Positions 30,117-33,189 of a stretch of 33,189 nucleotides of DNA are shown here, piece after piece; position 1 is the first letter of the stretch; each line of letters starts with the position of its first letter. The stretch is from Mnemiopsis leidyi (Eukaryota > Ctenophora > Tentaculata > Lobata > Bolinopsidae), in contig JH153183.1 of the NCBI GenBank assembly GCA_000226015.1, positions 6,824 to 40,012 on the forward strand, written 5' to 3'. The position numbers and the translations under genes were made by a program. Below the pieces are notes generated by a model that did not search any database, was not told the DNA's origin, and saw nothing but the letters and a program-made list of their open reading frames with translations.

Positions 30117-31779
30117 AATTATACACGATATAAGTAAGTTATAATTATGACATAAGATCATCACATATTATATCTATTTAAAGTTTCAAAACACTCAATG
30201 GGAAAAATTAGGAAAACCTAAAACTTCCCTTCCACATTTGATAGGACAATAAAATCCATCACTTAGAAAAAGTAACAAAATGTTAGCTACACTTTCCAGT
30301 AAAACTAAAATTAATAAAGCGATTTTTTGCAACAAAGAGATGGGACATAAATACTCATTATGTTTCTCTTTGTTTTTAACATAATTCGGTCCTTCAATTC
30401 TTCCAAAAAACTTCACTTGACACATTTCAAAAATGAAGAACATCAACTAAATTTTTAGAAATCATATCTTTCTTAAAACTCTCCAACTCAATTTTAAAGC
30501 CTAATACAGATGTAGAATTCATAACTTCAGGAGGAAGCTTGTTCCAATAATAATGATTGACCAAGAAATAATTACTTTTCGCCTTTACATTTCCACCTGT
30601 ACTTTTACATTTCCACCTGTACTTTACACTGGTGTATTTTGTCAGTTAGGGATCACTTTATGGCAATCTCAGAAGACTGTTTCATAAATATTTAACCATG
30701 TCAGACAAATTATGATTATTTTCAAACCTTGAACAAAAGTGGTGGAGGTAGAAGATGTGGTCTATCTTTTAAAGTGTAAGAAGGGTGTGTCAGAGCACGG
30801 AAAGGTGACATTCCTGGTAAGGGTTCTCTGAAATTTGATTTAGGTTAAAAAGAAAAGCAGATGTTTGAGGGCCTAGATTCAGACAGGCTAGACCTCCCTT
30901 TTCAGGGAAGGTGTATGTTGAAGAGCACAAGAAATGACTAAAAGGGGCAATAAATGAAATTGCATTCGAAACAATGAACATGGTCCCCAAATTTGAAGTC
31001 CCCAGCAAACAATGTATCATACCAACCATTTCCTACAAAATTTTATTTCTCTGAGCTTGTCTTCACAGCTTGGGCTATAAAGTTATCATGGAGAAACATA
31101 CTTTTGCCCCCCCCCCCAAATAATGGTCCTGCATTTCCCAAATTTATGGTCCTGCATTTCCCTAATTTATTCATGAAAAAATTATGAGCATCGAACTTTC
31201 TGCAAAGCCAAATTACTTACAGTTTTTCTCTCATTTTGTTAGAAGCACTCATTTCCTGATTGGATTTTGAGATAAGTTGAGTAACCAGTTTAGTATTAAC
31301 AAGATTTTTGTAGTATGAGCATGGCAGCAAAAACAGCATTCAATTAAAAACAACAGAAAAACTTTAGTGTCACATAGAAGTAGCTACATGGTACCCTAAA
31401 TTATTGGTTTGAACTGCAAATGACTTAAAACCACTGAACATTTTTATTGAAATTAAAGTATGCAAATAATTGTTGTAAACTTTATTAAACAAGAAATCGA
31501 TCCAGAAAAGGCATGGCTGGATGAAAAAATATTGACGATGTTGCCCATAACTTGACAAGAATGCTGGCAGAAAGTGGCAAACCGGCAATGACTGAGTCTG
31601 AGGACTTCATTCTTAGCAACCTTAGCTAAGTAATGGAGGCTGTCAAATTGACTACTCTGATAAATAAAAGATTTTGTATTTGTTACACCTGTACTTCAGT
31701 TGCACTGAAGCCTGAAGGGGCACATGGTAGATTCTAGATCCTTTAACAGATGCTCTCCTCATCCTTCAGTTTCCAGGTC
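30117..31779. other. No gene seen
   Basis: Presumed upstream region of TSNAXIP1. It holds a 19-bp doublet (ttttacatttccacctgta; copies start about 30585 and 30603), a C13-type homopolymer near 31105 and the doublet atggtcctgcatttccc (about 31123 and 31146). No exon could be supported. Confidence 0.5.
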
Positions 31780-32015
31780 ATTCGACAGAGTCGACCGAAG
31801 AAGATTCCATAGGAAAATGATTTGCATGTGTACCTCAGTTCTTATTGTCTACGACAAAGGAGGGAAATCTGATCGGAGGGAAACCTAAAGGAGCCACGGA
31901 GCGCCCGGTAAGAAAATGCCCTAAGCGCACTTCTTTATGATCGGCGGGTATTGAAATCGAACTCCTGACCTGTATAGGAGGTTACGATAGATACGGCTAT
32001 ACCACCAAACCAAGT
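31780..32015 (-). mobile_element. tRNA-derived SINE
   Basis: On the minus strand from about 32015 the sequence reads GGTTTGGTGGTATAGCCGTA (A box TGGTATAGCCG fits TRGYNNARNNG). About 45 bp on it has AGTTCGATTTC, a B box with two changes, and then a GC-rich body (CGGGCGCTCCGTGGCTCC; GGTTTCCCTCCGATC). The anticodon arm does not fold convincingly, so it is a SINE or tRNA pseudogene rather than a working tRNA. It differs from the SINE near 2.3 kb. Confidence 0.55.
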
Positions 32016-32835
32016 GAAAAATAAAGCCAAGCAAAAAAACAATATTTAAATGGCGCTGCTGGAAGTTGGAACATGTGTAACATGGGCTTACTGAAAGCAA
32101 TTTGTGACTTGTGTAAAGTGGCCTCTGGTATTGCAAATTAACTTTGCATCAATTATCATTACTTAGTAGCTAAAAACCCGTCCTACAGTCATGATTTCCA
32201 GGAGGCAGAACCTGCATCGCCAAGAAGCCCTTGTTGAACCGTTACCATGCAACGCCTTTCAAAATTTTCGCCGGGGCTGAAATGCATGGCAGCATGTGAA
32301 GTCTGCAAAAGAATGCTACCAACCTCAAAAACTTGCACACAACATCTTGATTATAGCATTCAGCTTCAGAATTCTGCAGCAGAGCATGAGATTTGGTCTC
32401 AAATATTGAGGATAGAGCGTGTCCAGAGTTGCTTTGCTAAACGAGGAGGGTCTCCGTTAAAAGATCTAGAATCTTCCAGGAGCCCCTTTAGTATAACTGT
32501 AAAAGCCTAGGTACATGTGTAACAAAGTACAATGATTGAGAGAGATAGGCCTTCTTCCCAACGCTGAGCGACAACAGATTTCAGCTGAATACTCTCACTG
32601 GGAGACGCTCTTGAGGTGACCTGATCGAAGTTACAAAGCTAGCCAGGGTTTATACCAACTAGCTGAAGGTTTTAGTTTTAGTAGATTCGGACTTGATTTG
32701 TAAACCAGAAAAGAGTTAATCTTGTAAGGATTATTACCCTACTGAGAAATCTTAAGCAGCAAACTGTGAAATGTGAAAGAGTTCTTTCACTTTGAAATAA
32801 ACTACCTTCAGCTTTTATTAAGTACGTTAGAACAA
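32016..32835. other. No gene supported
   Basis: There is an open plus frame of 87 codons at 32247-32510, rich in Ser, Cys and Lys, without a recognisable domain or splice context. I do not treat it as a gene. Confidence 0.45.
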
Positions 32836-32839
32836 TATT

Positions 32840-33189
32840 GTCAGACTTTGTCCGACCCTGATGATTCGAAGCAAATATATAGGAAATATAAAATGACAGG
32901 AGGGTTGGCGCTGCCGTACAAGAACAATACTGATTACAGCAATAACTCTGTAAACAATCACAATACCAGGACAAATATATTCTATCTAACGAGAAAACAT
33001 GTGTGATATCAAGAAATGAAATCGGTGATAGTTTAGTTTGTCAAAACATTTAAACTTTTGATACGTATTGTCTGACTTTGTCCGACCCTCATTCGAAATT
33101 ACTATGGGAATAAAATGACAGGAGGGTGCGCGCTGCCGTACAAGACGTTGCCTGACCTGCTGCCGCGAAGCGGCAGCTCCCGCGCGCGA
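32840..33189 (+). repeat. Direct ~80-bp repeat leading into a GC-rich element
   Basis: Copies at 32840-32922 and 33070-33145 share actttgtccgaccct, attcgaa, aaaatgacaggagggt and cgctgccgtacaaga. The second runs on into a GC-rich tail with the perfect hairpin ctgccgc-gaa-gcggcag near 33160-33176. It is probably the edge of a repeat family cut by the window end. Confidence 0.75.

Noticed and set aside
31920..32015. Functional tRNA gene on the minus strand.
   Set aside because: A and B boxes are visible but the B box is altered and the anticodon arm does not fold well. A GC-rich SINE-like body follows.

Overview
This is AT-rich animal genomic DNA. It has spliced genes with canonical GT-AG introns, single-exon rhodopsin-type GPCR genes, a secreted peptide precursor, tRNA-derived SINE-like repeats, a decayed LINE and many minisatellites. 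Nothing looks bacterial or viral. The mix of an LDLa-ectodomain GPCR without leucine-rich repeats, a stand-alone IRE1/RNase L-type kinase-nuclease, a ciliary TSNAXIP1 gene and compact peptide precursors suggests an invertebrate, perhaps a non-bilaterian such as a cnidarian. That placement is an inference of low to moderate confidence.

The backbone of the window is one minus-strand gene read from about 30116 down to 1053. I assembled 14 exons by hand. All 13 junctions are GT-AG and phase-consistent, giving a predicted protein of 693 aa that I recognise as TSNAXIP1 (translin-associated factor X-interacting protein 1). Only the start codon is unsure. Its exons lie in three blocks: 30116-28257, 22090-19799 and 3014-1053. 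Two very large introns separate the blocks.

The 16.8-kb intron 11 (3015-19798) holds, from left to right: a LINE remnant, a foldback element, a possible basic two-exon gene start (+), an intronless LDLa-GPCR (+), a three-exon coiled-coil gene (+), an intronless GPCR whose tail is a coding minisatellite (-), a GC-rich palindrome cluster, and an IRE1/RNase L-like pseudokinase-KEN gene (+). The 6.2-kb intron 4 (22091-28256) holds a possible MULE transposase relic, a secreted peptide precursor (+) with a truncated duplicate beside it, and a third intronless GPCR (-) that converges on them. At least six genes are therefore nested in one host gene. Most are intronless, and signalling genes dominate.

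The flanks (1-1000 and 30117-33189) carry no convincing gene. They hold repeats, including a GC-rich repeat family that appears at the two window ends in opposite orientations, and a tRNA-derived SINE near 31.8-32.0 kb.
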